From assembly GCA_039545355.1 (NCBI GenBank), contig BCJJ01000066.1, forward strand, positions 1 to 35,369: a DNA stretch of 35,369 nucleotides, given 5' to 3'. Below, in pieces: positions 1 through 8,702 of the stretch. Each line of letters opens with the position of its first letter. The stretch's first letter is position 1. The notes under the pieces were generated by a model. The model saw only the letters and a list, made by a program, of their open reading frames with translations, searched no databases and had not been told where the DNA came from. Both the position numbers and the translations under genes were made by a program. The stretch comes from Trichosporon coremiiforme. Lineage: Eukaryota > Basidiomycota > Tremellomycetes > Trichosporonales > Trichosporonaceae.

Positions 1-94
1 GAACAATTACTTGTTTCATCCATATGCTGGGGAAATGCTAATCTTCTCTGTATCGTTCCAAATTTATCATATTGCCCGGCCGAAGCCGGGCGAC
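1..94 (-). ncRNA. U6: U6 spliceosomal snRNA, 3' end cut by window edge
   Basis: Read on the minus strand from about 94 downwards, the sequence starts with a perfect 7-bp hairpin (GCCCGGC, loop TTCG, GCCGGGC). An AT-rich linker follows, then the hallmark U6 core GGAACGATACAGAGAAG and GATTAGCA, which contains the ACAGAGA box and the AGC triad. Next comes an internal stem-loop where TTTCCCC pairs with GGATGAAA around the usual bulged U. U6 is the catalytic RNA of the spliceosome, pairs with U4 and U2, and is normally made by RNA polymerase III. The order of elements and the spacing fit yeast and human U6. About 10-20 nt of the 3' tail and the T-run terminator lie outside the window. The exact 5' nucleotide (94 or 95) is uncertain. 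Whether this is the active copy or a retrocopy cannot be judged without the missing end. Confidence 0.9.
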
Positions 95-95
95 A

Positions 96-440
96 ACTCC
101 TAATCCAGCGAGTATTGGCGGGTTCGTATGCGCGGACTTTTTTCGTTGCATGTGGCGTTTTCCCACGTTTCACCCTATACCCTGCGCAGTCTTGCCAGAT
201 GTCGAAGCATCCCAGGGGATATAACAGGCAGTTTGTGTTTGATGCGTGCAGCTCTACTAGAGAACAGACAAACCAGAGCAAGTAAGGACGACTAAAGCGC
301 CTTACAGCGACTGAGACATGAACTGCATAGCGCCCCTCTCGTAGTCACCGTGGCTAAGACGCACGGGACCATCGTGCCAAGTACAGCGCCGCGCTCCACG
401 ACAGACTGCTCTACTTCCGGCTCATTATCGACCTTCCATT
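96..440. other. Intergenic: U6 upstream region and leader of F-box-like relic
   Basis: No coding sequence or RNA gene is visible here. The part nearest U6 should hold the RNA polymerase III promoter of that gene, but I see no clear TATA element at the expected spacing. The rest lies upstream of the decayed F-box-like copy that starts near 441-555. Confidence 0.4.
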
Positions 441-1425
441 ATGTCCTTCTTCCATCGAGCACTTGCTGCCATATCTGTTTCCAAACGCGAGGCGATTCAA
501 ATCGAGTCCAGACTTCCATTGCTACGTGAGCTTGGACGGAGAGAACTATCGACCATGCCCACGAACAGTCGGATCCCCTTCCTGTTCTTCCCCCACATCG
601 TCAAAGACGTCGTGGCCGCCGCTGACTATAAGACGATGCTGCGCTTCCGGGCCACCTGCTGCGAGCTCAAGACGTTCACAGACGCTCCGCTATTGGAGGG
701 CGTTGTGCGCGTCACGGCAAATGTCACGGGTGCGGTCATCATTGAGCCCTTCACTGGAACCGAATATCCCTTCTTCAGATAGGACCGGGGCAAGGCGACA
801 TAAAATGAACTCATTCCCGCCAGCGACAACATTCGCATTCGTGATGCGCCCGAGGCGGCCGTCAACTTTGTTTCCATTGGTTCCCCAATGGGCATCCACA
901 TCAAGCATCACCCTCGTGACGCCAATTATCAGCTGTGCAACTTCCGCTCTAGGGAATGGCTGTTCATCGATGTCCACTGGCGGTGCTGCTGCAAGACAGC
1001 AGAAGTGGACCCCGCCTTCTCGCAAGATGTGAAATGAGTAGCGATCAGGTTCTTAGGCGAGGACACTTCCGTGGTGCAACTCAAGGACGGTGTTTCTGGG
1101 AAGCCGGTTGCGGGAGAGCATGAAGAGATGTATCTTCAAGACGGCCGTGCATCCCAATGCCATCCTCTGCATCACGCGCTCCATGACGTAGATAGTCGCT
1201 CTTTCCCTCGAAGTCGAGGCCGCAGTGTCCGAGTGGGCGATCGAGGGCCTTCCGGCATACCTGTTCCCCAACGCAAGCACCACCAAGATGAACCCTTTGC
1301 AGCATCTGGATGCGAGTCACAGAGCTTGATGGAGAGGACGACCTCGAAAGAGCTAGAGGCAAGACCCGATCCACTTTCGCTCGGCAAAACTGCGTGTCCC
1401 TTGAGAAAGCGTGCTTGTTGATATT
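441..1425 (+). pseudogene. Decayed F-box-like paralogue
   Basis: From about 555 the translation shows an F-box-like start (IPFLFFPHIVKDVVAAADYK, then a TMLRFRATC helix) matching the intact neighbours' FPHIxDSIIxFSD region. Two in-frame stops follow (780-782 and 801-803). The same frame then resumes with NELIPASDN and the family's middle motif, WLFIDVHWRCCCK (compare FIEVNPFKCSCDP in the copy at 3202). Further downstream, in other frames, come pieces equivalent to the conserved C-terminal part: LPAYLFPNAS (compare VPALLLPKPTG) near 1245, and VTELDGEDDLERAR near 1312. A stop at about 1189 and at least two frame changes separate these pieces. A complete-length relic is therefore present, without a usable reading frame. 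A spliced gene is less likely because the breaks lack GT-AG signals. The upstream ATG at 441 is probably not the ancestral start; the one at 555 fits better. Confidence 0.7.
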
Positions 1426-1429
1426 GAGT

Positions 1430-1938
1430 AAAAGCATTGTAGTATTGCTTATACTTACATGCCAGTCACTCCTTACTAGTGCCGGAACCACAGTCAGACG
1501 CAACCGTCAGCTGTCTCACTGCTCGCCTCGTGCATGAGGCGAGCAAGCAGCGCGGCGAGCGAATCGGGTCAGCAAATAATTTCGCTCGGCCGGGTCGCTC
1601 GGGAGCGATAACGATAAGCTACACCGTTTCTACTTCCTGCTCACCTGCATTTGAACGATTGGCAATTAGCAAGTTCCCAGCATGTGCGTTTCGTCTGATC
1701 CGTGCGTGGAGGTCGCTGCGCCCAATTCTAGACCGCAGGAGCATCCGCCGGAAAGGGCAGTGTCACGGAGGCGTTCGACTCGGCCCGGAACCCTACTTAA
1801 GGGTGGCTGTTCCGCTTGGCAGAGGACCGAGCGTGGAGAACGCCGCCCACTCACCCGATGTTTGTGATTTGTCTCTCACTCACATCTGGTACGCGTAACT
1901 GATCATCAAGCTTCCAACAACACTGACTGTGCAGAGAC
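1430..1938 (+). promoter_or_regulatory. Intergenic and leader of F-box-like gene, with possible leader intron
   Basis: No gene is visible. Just before the start codon at 1939 there is an intron-like element: GTACGC at 1889, a CTGAC branch-like sequence near 1923 and CAG at 1932-1934, which would give a 46-nt leader intron ending four bases before the ATG. The next paralogue (3202) has a similar arrangement. This is inference from the splice signals only. Confidence 0.35.
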
Positions 1939-2865
1939 ATGATCGATCTGCAGGCCCTCGGCCACTCCTTCCCACACATCGTGGACTCGATCATCCTCTT
2001 CAGTGACGATGAGTCGCAGGGAAAGCTTCGCCTGACCTCCCGCTATCTTCGCCAACAGGTTGACTTAACGCTGCACCGCACTCTCCAAGGGTCGACGTGG
2101 TTCATCGAGAAGGATATTGGATTCTTCGTGAGGAGCCACGATAACGAGATCGTACGCAGAGTCGTGTGCCGTTGGGAGGAGAAGCCTCACTTCCCCGGAC
2201 TTCAGGATGCCAAGGCGGTCTATTTAAACGACATCACTGCAGACGTCGGAGAGCAGGTAGCTCGCCAGGTATCCCCGGACGTGGTTCCCTACCTCTCCCA
2301 CCTGAGCTCGCCATCACACTATCCGCTTTCCGAAGCGTCCTGCGCCGTCCTGGAGGTCAACCTTCTCGAGTGCCATTGCCAGGCAGCTGAACAGGTGTAC
2401 GACTATAGATTCAATGTCCCCGACGTCCTCGTTACACTCTGGTGGCAAACGGCCGGCTGGTACCACCCCGTCACTGGGGTGCCGACGCCGGGACTGCCGA
2501 TCGGTGTCTTCTATCCGCCCGGCAAGGAGCCCAGCATCCGCTTCCCCACGACATGCAGCTTGCTCAAGCAGGTACTCCATCCGGAACTTGCCACACTCCG
2601 GCTGCTGTGTCCGCTCGTCCTACTCCAAGGGGAAGCTCCGGCGTACATCTTCCCGAAGCCTTGGGCCGACTTCAAACTTCCGGAGCAATTCAAGATGACT
2701 ATCGAGATCAACGCGCTGGAGGATGCGGAGTCTGAAGAGGCACGACAGGTCAAGGCGGCGTTCGCGACGCATCTTGGTGTTAAGGAGGCGCAGGTGGAGA
2801 TCGAGAGGGAGGGTAAGCAGGCTCGTCCGAGTTGGTGGCCGCGGGTCTACTCTGTTCTAGTCTGA
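1939..2865 (+). CDS. F-box-like protein, tandem family copy A (intact)
   Basis: This is a 308-residue intronless reading frame. Residues about 8-40 (SFPHIVDSIILFSDDESQG, then a KLRLTSRYLRQQVD helix) resemble the start of an F-box, the segment that in known F-box proteins binds Skp1 in SCF ubiquitin ligases. The rest is not a recognised repeat domain. It shares with the paralogue at 3202 a central motif of the form LEVNxxxCxC (residues about 138-147), a segment CSLLKQVLHPEL, a FPKPWADFKLPEQF segment and an end block with HLGVKEAQV. Those shared blocks mark one family. The two intact copies are clearly diverged, so they are not a recent duplication. Proteins of this kind occur in many copies in Trichosporonales and are usually left as hypothetical or F-box proteins. 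The substrate is unknown. The copy extends about 17 residues beyond its neighbour at the C-terminus. Confidence 0.8.
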   Translation: MIDLQALGHSFPHIVDSIILFSDDESQGKLRLTSRYLRQQVDLTLHRTLQGSTWFIEKDIGFFVRSHDNEIVRRVVCRWEEKPHFPGLQDAKAVYLNDITADVGEQVARQVSPDVVPYLSHLSSPSHYPLSEASCAVLEVNLLECHCQAAEQVYDYRFNVPDVLVTLWWQTAGWYHPVTGVPTPGLPIGVFYPPGKEPSIRFPTTCSLLKQVLHPELATLRLLCPLVLLQGEAPAYIFPKPWADFKLPEQFKMTIEINALEDAESEEARQVKAAFATHLGVKEAQVEIEREGKQARPSWWPRVYSVLV

Positions 2866-3201
2866 GCTGTCAGCAATAGCCTGGCGAAACGCGGAGGTTG
2901 AGTCTGGCCCACTTCGCTCCAGGGATTTTGAGCCTACCTACGATGGCTGTAAGGAGCGGGCAGCCTGAAGTGAAATATTGCGTGATGTTATCGTTATCTT
3001 TCCGTGACCGTTGTAAGTTGGTCTCAGAACAGCCGGTGCTCGCTGCATATCGTGAGAGGGTGGAGGTATAGCGCCCCTCGTGTCAAGTGCGACACCATTA
3101 CCGCTCTTGAGTCTTCCTCATTGTCCATCCTTCATGATACACAGTAAGCATTTCCCAGCAGTCTTTCGCCAAGTCCAGGTGGAACTGACTTGGTCTAGAC
3201 A
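2866..3201 (+). promoter_or_regulatory. Intergenic and leader of second F-box-like gene, with possible leader intron
   Basis: No gene is visible. A candidate 55-nt leader intron runs from GTAAGC at 3144 to TAG at 3196-3198, with a CTGAC branch-like sequence at about 3185. It ends three bases before the ATG at 3202. An ATG at 3134 would be out of frame with the main reading frame after splicing. Confidence 0.4.
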
Positions 3202-4110
3202 ATGACTTCGCACTGCGCAACCGACATTCGCGTTTTCAGCCAATCTTTTCCCCACATCTTTGACTCCATCATCCTCTTCAGTGATACGGAGACTCACGCA
3301 GCTCTTCGCCTCACTTGTCAACTGGTGCGCCGGCATGTCGATGTTCTGAAATGTCATCAGTTACGTGGAACAATCTGGCAGTTCATGGGGGTGGGCTCTT
3401 TGATGGGGGTGTATGTGGAGGATTATTCTAATGAGGGAGACGACTTTGACGTTCAAACTGCTATCTATCATTGGAAGGACCAGTCTATGCGCTTGCCCGG
3501 ATTGAAGGCTGCGCAGATGATATACGTACACGACCCTCCGGCACCTCCCATGGAGGTTTTGTCCCAACGCACGTCGCCCAGTGTGTACGTGTATCTGTAC
3601 CACACACGGCAGCAAACCTACTGTCCACTCGACAACTGTCGGCGCGCGTTCATCGAAGTCAACCCATTCAAGTGCTCTTGCGACCCTGCTCGGCCGATCG
3701 ACTACAGGCTCCGTGCTCCCGAGGTCCGCGTCAATCTCTGGGCGGTCGGGCCGGACCCTCCCAGCGCACAAGGTCGCTTCCCAATACTGCGATTGGGCAA
3801 TGAAGAGAACCTCCGCCGAATCACGACGCCTCGCATCACATCTCCGACTTCCTGCAACCTGTTGAACCAAGTGCTGCACCCCGACCTGAGGTGGCTGACT
3901 CTAGCCTGCCCTCTCTCAGTCCTGCACCGCGACGTTCCAGCTCTCCTTCTTCCGAAACCAACAGGTAGGTTTAAACTTCCAGAAGCTTTCAGGTTGAAGA
4001 TCCAGGTGGATTACGGAAACGACACGTCTTCAGACAATGCTTTGGAGATAAAGAAGGCTTTCGCCGAGCACCTCGGCGTGACCAAAGCTCAGGTCGTGAT
4101 GCAACAATAG
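3202..4110 (+). CDS. F-box-like protein, tandem family copy B (intact)
   Basis: This is a 302-residue intronless reading frame and a paralogue of the gene at 1939. Residues about 12-45 repeat the F-box-like block (SFPHIFDSIILFSDTETHA, then LRLTCQLVRRHVD). The central block FIEVNPFKCSCDPARPIDYR carries the family's CxC pair. It is followed by CNLLNQVLHPDLRWLTLACP, VPALLLPKPTGRFKLPEAF and the terminal FAEHLGVTKAQV. The F-box-like start suggests a Skp1-binding adaptor that brings substrates to an SCF ligase. That is inference from the family type; the C-terminal part matches no named substrate domain that I recognise. Strong conservation of the C-terminal blocks between copies, including decayed ones, argues that this half is a folded domain. 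The truncated copy at 4362 is closest to this gene in its IDYRL and C-terminal segments. Confidence 0.8.
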   Translation: MTSHCATDIRVFSQSFPHIFDSIILFSDTETHAALRLTCQLVRRHVDVLKCHQLRGTIWQFMGVGSLMGVYVEDYSNEGDDFDVQTAIYHWKDQSMRLPGLKAAQMIYVHDPPAPPMEVLSQRTSPSVYVYLYHTRQQTYCPLDNCRRAFIEVNPFKCSCDPARPIDYRLRAPEVRVNLWAVGPDPPSAQGRFPILRLGNEENLRRITTPRITSPTSCNLLNQVLHPDLRWLTLACPLSVLHRDVPALLLPKPTGRFKLPEAFRLKIQVDYGNDTSSDNALEIKKAFAEHLGVTKAQVVMQQ

Positions 4111-4361
4111 CACTTCCGGCTGGCCCAAATTACAAGTGATGAAGCACAGTCTAACAACCCACGACCTGTGATGCCTAAGAGCTTTGTTGTAGCTAGACTC
4201 TCGATGAGGTTGTGAAAGCGCGCAGGCGCGCAGGCTGATGGGGCACGCTTCTGACACAGCGCAGATCAATCCAGCTCGTGTGGTGGTGGAAGCAACTGGC
4301 GACGCCCCAGCATCTGTAAGGGGGATCGCAACACCACACTCGCTCTTAAAACGTTCGTTAC

Positions 4362-5002
4362 TTGGCTCGTTTTGGACGAATACCTGGTAAGATCATCATC
4401 AGCCTCTCATCAGACAGCTTGAGAATCGTGCTGACCATGCAGAATCATGGCGTCCCCCGGCAGATGGAAGCTATCTGCGACATGGTACCGCCGTACGTGA
4501 CGCCAGTGCTCTGTCACATGAAGGGCGAAGCCTACTACCCACTGGATAGGTGTGGCAGCGCATTCATTGAAGTGGGCCTGCGGGGGTGCTGCTGCAATCC
4601 CGCCCAGCCAATCGACTACAGGCTCAAAACTCGCGATGTAACCATCGACTTCGAATGGCAAGGGGGGCCGCAGAAAGCCTGAATGGACGTCTCTGACTCT
4701 GAGGAGGAAGCCGGCGGGTACGATCACTCGGGAAAGGAGCTCAGCACCTCCCAACAAACTGCAACCTTCTGAAGCAGGTTTTCCATCCCGGGCTCAATAC
4801 CTTTAGGCTGATTTGTCCGTTTGGCCTCTTGCACGCCAACACGCCGGCAATCCTCCTTCCCAAGCCAGCTGCTGGGCTCAACCTGCCCGATGCGTTCAAA
4901 GTAACGATCACCATTGAATGTGGAAGAGATCCGCCGAAGGCAAAGGCCAAAGAAATAACGAGTTGATTCGCTGAACATCTCGGAGTGATGAAGCTCAAGT
5001 GA
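4362..5002 (+). pseudogene. Truncated and frameshifted F-box-like paralogue
   Basis: The first open piece (4362-4682) lacks the F-box-like start. It begins around the middle block, with YYPLDRCGSAFIEVGLRGCC and NPAQPIDYRL, clearly related to the gene at 3202. The frame is lost just after a run of six G (about 4660-4668). The C-terminal half then continues in another frame from about 4757: CNLLKQVFHPGLNTFRLICP, then PAILLPKPAAGLNLPDAF and KAKAKEITS. A TGA interrupts this at about 4964, before FAEHLGVMK. The copy therefore has an N-terminal deletion, at least one frameshift and one in-frame stop. No splice sites explain the breaks. A sequencing error in the G run could account for one break but not for the missing N-terminus or the later stop. 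Confidence 0.75.
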
Positions 5003-5117
5003 CCATTGAACCGCATCGCATCCACGTACACTTCTACGATGAATGGCCTGAAGAGCCGTGGTAAAGCTAGCTGTACATGCAGATGTGGATCAATACAACA
5101 AAACCGAGTCCCCCTTC

Positions 5118-6025
5118 TCACCACAGGACCCCCTCATTCGCCTCAATGTCGAATTGCTCTCGTCCAACAATGCGACGGTACTCTCCCATCGAGCATGAGT
5201 CCATCGGACACCGGCGCGTGCTCCCGAACATGTCGTCCAAGATGGCGCGAAGGGGGCCAGTGTACGGCTCGGACAAGAACCCAGGAGGAACGTACTGATA
5301 CGCCCGTGAAGGAGGGGCTCTCATTTGGACCAGGACTGCTGCCACTGTTGCGGTGAGGTCTGCACCGACAGAGTCAAGTCCGAGGCAAGCTGGCGACAGG
5401 CGCTCGAGACCAACGACAGTGATGCGCTTCGCGTCCTGCTGCACGCTCCGTAGGGTGTCAAGCAGCGTGCCGAGAATATTCGGCACTGCTCCGGCGACGC
5501 TGTCGTACGGGACAGCCAGAGGCGACCACGGGTGCACGATGACGGGCCCGGTGGCGCAGGTGCAGCACCGCCTTGTCTGAGCCGCGAAGTCGGAGTCGAG
5601 CAATTTGTTTGAGGTACGCTGTCGTCTTTGTTTCGGGCGCAGCGTTTTGTGCAAAGATCACAATGCATCCCGTACTGAGGGGACTTGTGAACGTTTCCGC
5701 GCCGAGGGCGGTGTACCGAATGGTCCGTTGGCTGTGGTGCTCCATGATGATCTTGCTCCAGTCGGGCTTGGGACAGGGCTTATCGACCATCTGCCCCTTC
5801 ACGTGGGTAAGAAAAGCTTCCCTCTCGCTCTGCATTCCATTCATCGTCGGCCTTGGAGCAACATTATCCTTCTGAAAGAATGGTATGGTGAGCACGTTAT
5901 GCGTCAGCGCGAGAATGCCACGAGCCGCATACACTGCACATGACCTGGAGAGATGCGGGAGGCGCAAAGGCGAAGAGCGCATCGGCAACGCAGGGGTAGA
6001 AGTCGAGAACGATGGCGGCCACCAT
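5118..6025 (-). pseudogene. Frameshifted F-box-like gene of a second family
   Basis: On the minus strand, an ATG at 6025 begins MVAAIVLDFYPCVADALFAF, an F-box-like start of a different flavour from the plus-strand genes. A GT-AG pair (GTCATG near 5944, TTTCAG near 5872, with CTGAC between) could splice this to the next piece, which includes PKPDWSKIIMEHHSQRTIRY and AETFTSPLSTGCIVIFAQ. That frame must shift by one base near 5540-5600 to reach the last piece, which contains GPVIVHPWSPLAVPYDS, RITVVGLERLSPACLGLDS and the terminal MGEYRRIVGREQFDIEANEG before the stop at 5118. No splice sites cover this second shift. Either the gene is a young pseudogene with one frameshift or the assembly has a one-base error there. 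The tail resembles C-terminal tails of F-box-like proteins common in Trichosporonales (recollection, not checked). Confidence 0.6.
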
Positions 6026-6824
6026 GGTAGGCGAGGGGGTGGGAGGGATGGTTGGACGGTGGCACGACAGCTCGATCGTGGGCGTGGTTGCCGAGGTGGT
6101 GGTGCGGGTAGAGTGTGACAGATGTGGGAAGGGTTAACGGGGAAAAGAAGCTGGGGAGTCGAGGAGCTTATGTATGCACTGAATAGCTGTTGATTACAGC
6201 AACAAATTCTGCCTAGCGTCTGGTCGCACGAGACATGACAAGCTATGGGAGCTACGGGAGGCTAAAGCTCTGAAATTTCCTCGCTATCGATCAGTTAGGT
6301 TACCGAGTTTGCCGATCGTCTCTCCCAGCCATCAGCTTAGACCCCACTGCGGCGTTTCCATACAACGCTTCCTTTCAACCCACCCTCAGCGGAAAGTTGA
6401 GAAAGTTTACCTGGCTTCGCTTAGCTTGGGAGAGTGGTGTAGGATGCAAGGGATGGGTACGGCCTAGGCCAAGCTGGGGCGGAGATGAAGCCGACGCCCC
6501 CCCCTCCTGCCAGTAGAGGGACTCGATCTCTTCACTGCGACGTGCCGCACCGACCACACTCGGAGCAGTTTGCAATCGTCGACATGCATATCCATAGCAT
6601 GCCAGCGGTATAGGTTAGCTTGTTTAGCATGTGCATTGCATGAGCGCAGCCTCATCATACCCCCAGATCTCCACACGGTGCCACCTCCACCTTGGCTACC
6701 GTGGGAGAACGTCGCCTCCACCTTTCGAAGCCGGTCCAAGCGCACTGATTCCTTGATGACGCGTCCAGACCACATCACTTCCACACCATCACCACTACAC
6801 TACAGTCAGCGAGGAGTGGAAGAG
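6026..6824. other. Intergenic region between F-box relic and DHHC gene
   Basis: No supported gene. Positions 6026-6140 are purine-rich on the plus strand (CT-rich on the minus strand), as expected for the leader of the minus-strand F-box-like relic. The remainder would hold the promoter of the palmitoyltransferase gene. Open frames here have no recognisable protein character. Confidence 0.4.
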
Positions 6825-8332
6825 ATGGGCCTGAAGCCCACGCCAATGACGCTCGCGGGTGCGCTCCTCCCGCCCGCGCTCGTCACGTATTTCCTCTGGG
6901 CGCACCGGCGTCTGCTGGGTGTGATCTGTGAGTTCATCGCTCCTTCCTCTCCTTCCCCGTCCCTTATGCTCCTTTAGCGGGAATGAAGGAGATGAGGGGC
7001 ACAGAAGAGCTTCTAGATAGTTGAGAAAGCTGACCTCAGTACCACGCGTGTGGGCCCAGTCATCTACGCTCGGCGTGCTGTACGCTCTCGCCGTCCGCCT
7101 CATCATCGTCATCACTATCCTGTTTTTGAGACTGTACCTGCTGCCGCGGAAACAGAGTGTTCCGCCACCCGAGACGCCAGTCGAGCACCCCCTCGGCGAG
7201 TTGGCAAGGGAACCCGACGGGCCCGTACGGGTGTCCACGCTCTCCTGTCTGGGTCTCGAGGCGGGACAGCTCCGCCATCTGGCTGGCGAGCGGGCCAGAG
7301 TGCTCGGAAAGTACTTAGATGAGGACTCGGGAGACCTGGGCGGCGTGAATCAGGACGTGCTGGTTCTCCCCGATTGGTGCGGAAGGTGTTCAAGAACCCG
7401 GCCAGCACGAACACGACACTGCAGGGAATGCGGCGTGTGTCGTATGGGTTTCGACCACCACTGCGCCTTCGTACGTTGACAGCTACCCCGCTCAGGATAA
7501 TCAGCTGACCAACCCAGTTTGGAAACTGCCTTACTGCGCCATACCTCCCCTGTTTCCTGGCTCTGCTGTTTCTCACGCCCATCGTCGTCGTTCTCCTCAG
7601 TCTTCCCACTTACGCCCCGCTCTACGCCAGGGGGAAGCGAGCCTGGACTCTGGCGCCTGAATGGTGGTGGGCGACGTGGTGGAGCTGGGTCTGCGGCGGC
7701 CCCGTCGGACGCTGGATCGGCGGCACAGCCCTAGGATGGCGGGAACTGGACCGTCTCAACCCTGTGCCAGAGGAGAGTGTCGAGATCGGCGCGTTGATCT
7801 TCATCGGCCAGATCCTGGGTCTCATGACCCTCGTACGTCCAGCTGTGTGTTCCAAGAAGTGATAGCTGACATCCAGGCTTTGGGGTACACTACGGCCTCG
7901 GCTCTGTCCCGCGGCCAGTTCACCGTCGACCTGGCCCGGGCGAAGAGCTATGCCCGCGACCCCGAACGTTTCGCAACCGTCACACGGTTCTACATCCCCC
8001 TACTCCCAGTCACACCTTTGGCTTCACCGCCGCTGTCCACTGCAACCTCCTCGGCTCCGGTCATGTCACCAGCCTCACCTACCAAGGACACCGGGTTTTA
8101 CGACGTGCCCGGCTACATGTCCTATGGGAACGAGGTCGCTGGCGTGCTCGTCACACTGAGGGAACACAATCTCTACGACACGCCCGCGACTTGGCGCTGG
8201 GTCATGCGTGGCAAGAGCCGGTTGTGGCGTGTGTTGAGGTCCGAGTGGACGAATGAGGAACTCACTCACTGGCCTATTCGGCGGGACGTGCTGCGCGACG
8301 TGCAGAGGCAGAAGGAGAGGTGGTTACAGTAG
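6825..8332 (+). CDS. DHHC-type protein S-palmitoyltransferase
   Basis: Four exons (6825-6927, 7040-7470, 7518-7832, 7877-8332) encode 434 residues. The introns have GT-AG ends and CTGAC branch sites. The product is a polytopic membrane enzyme that transfers palmitate to cysteines of cytosolic proteins. The diagnostic cysteine-rich domain lies at about residues 154-182: CGRCSRTRPARTRHCRECGV, then FDHHCAF, then FGNC across the second exon junction, with the catalytic Cys at about 176. Hydrophobic segments occur near residues 10-35, 38-62, after the DHHC domain (PYLPCFLALLFLTPIVVVLL) and around exon junction 3-4. The usual TTxE motif after the last membrane segment is only partly kept (GYTTASAL). 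A tryptophan-rich stretch (EWWWATWWSW) lies between the last two membrane segments. It could belong to the Pfa5 group, but I cannot assign it. It acts in the secretory pathway or at the plasma membrane. Confidence 0.88.
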
Positions 8333-8702
8333 ACTTGTACTTTTGGGTTTCGATGGGTATGCATAGATGCTAGACAGGAATGACGGACTTGCGCTTGCTC
8401 ATGTTCTCATCCCGGCTGTGGGCTCTCTGCACTTGCTCTCCCTTCCGCGAACCTTCTCCCGCTGTCAGTAACTGCTCTCCAGCTGCCATAGACAACAGCG
8501 TTGCGGGGCTCGTTCTCTTACTGCATCACACTTTGGTAACGAAACGCGCTTCATGTATGAATGCAAGGGGTCAGTTTACATATGTGTGATGTTGAGGCGT
8601 GGTCCTGGAAACGATGCGGGCAGTATACAGGGGATGAAGTGCGCGGAAAGTTAAGAACAGTGGTATCCTGGGCGTGATGTGAAGTTGAGAGCGCATACTG
8701 GG
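8333..8702. other. Intergenic
   Basis: No gene is visible. It contains the 3' region of the palmitoyltransferase gene. A 15-base sequence at 8470-8484 recurs exactly at 9272-9286. Confidence 0.4.
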
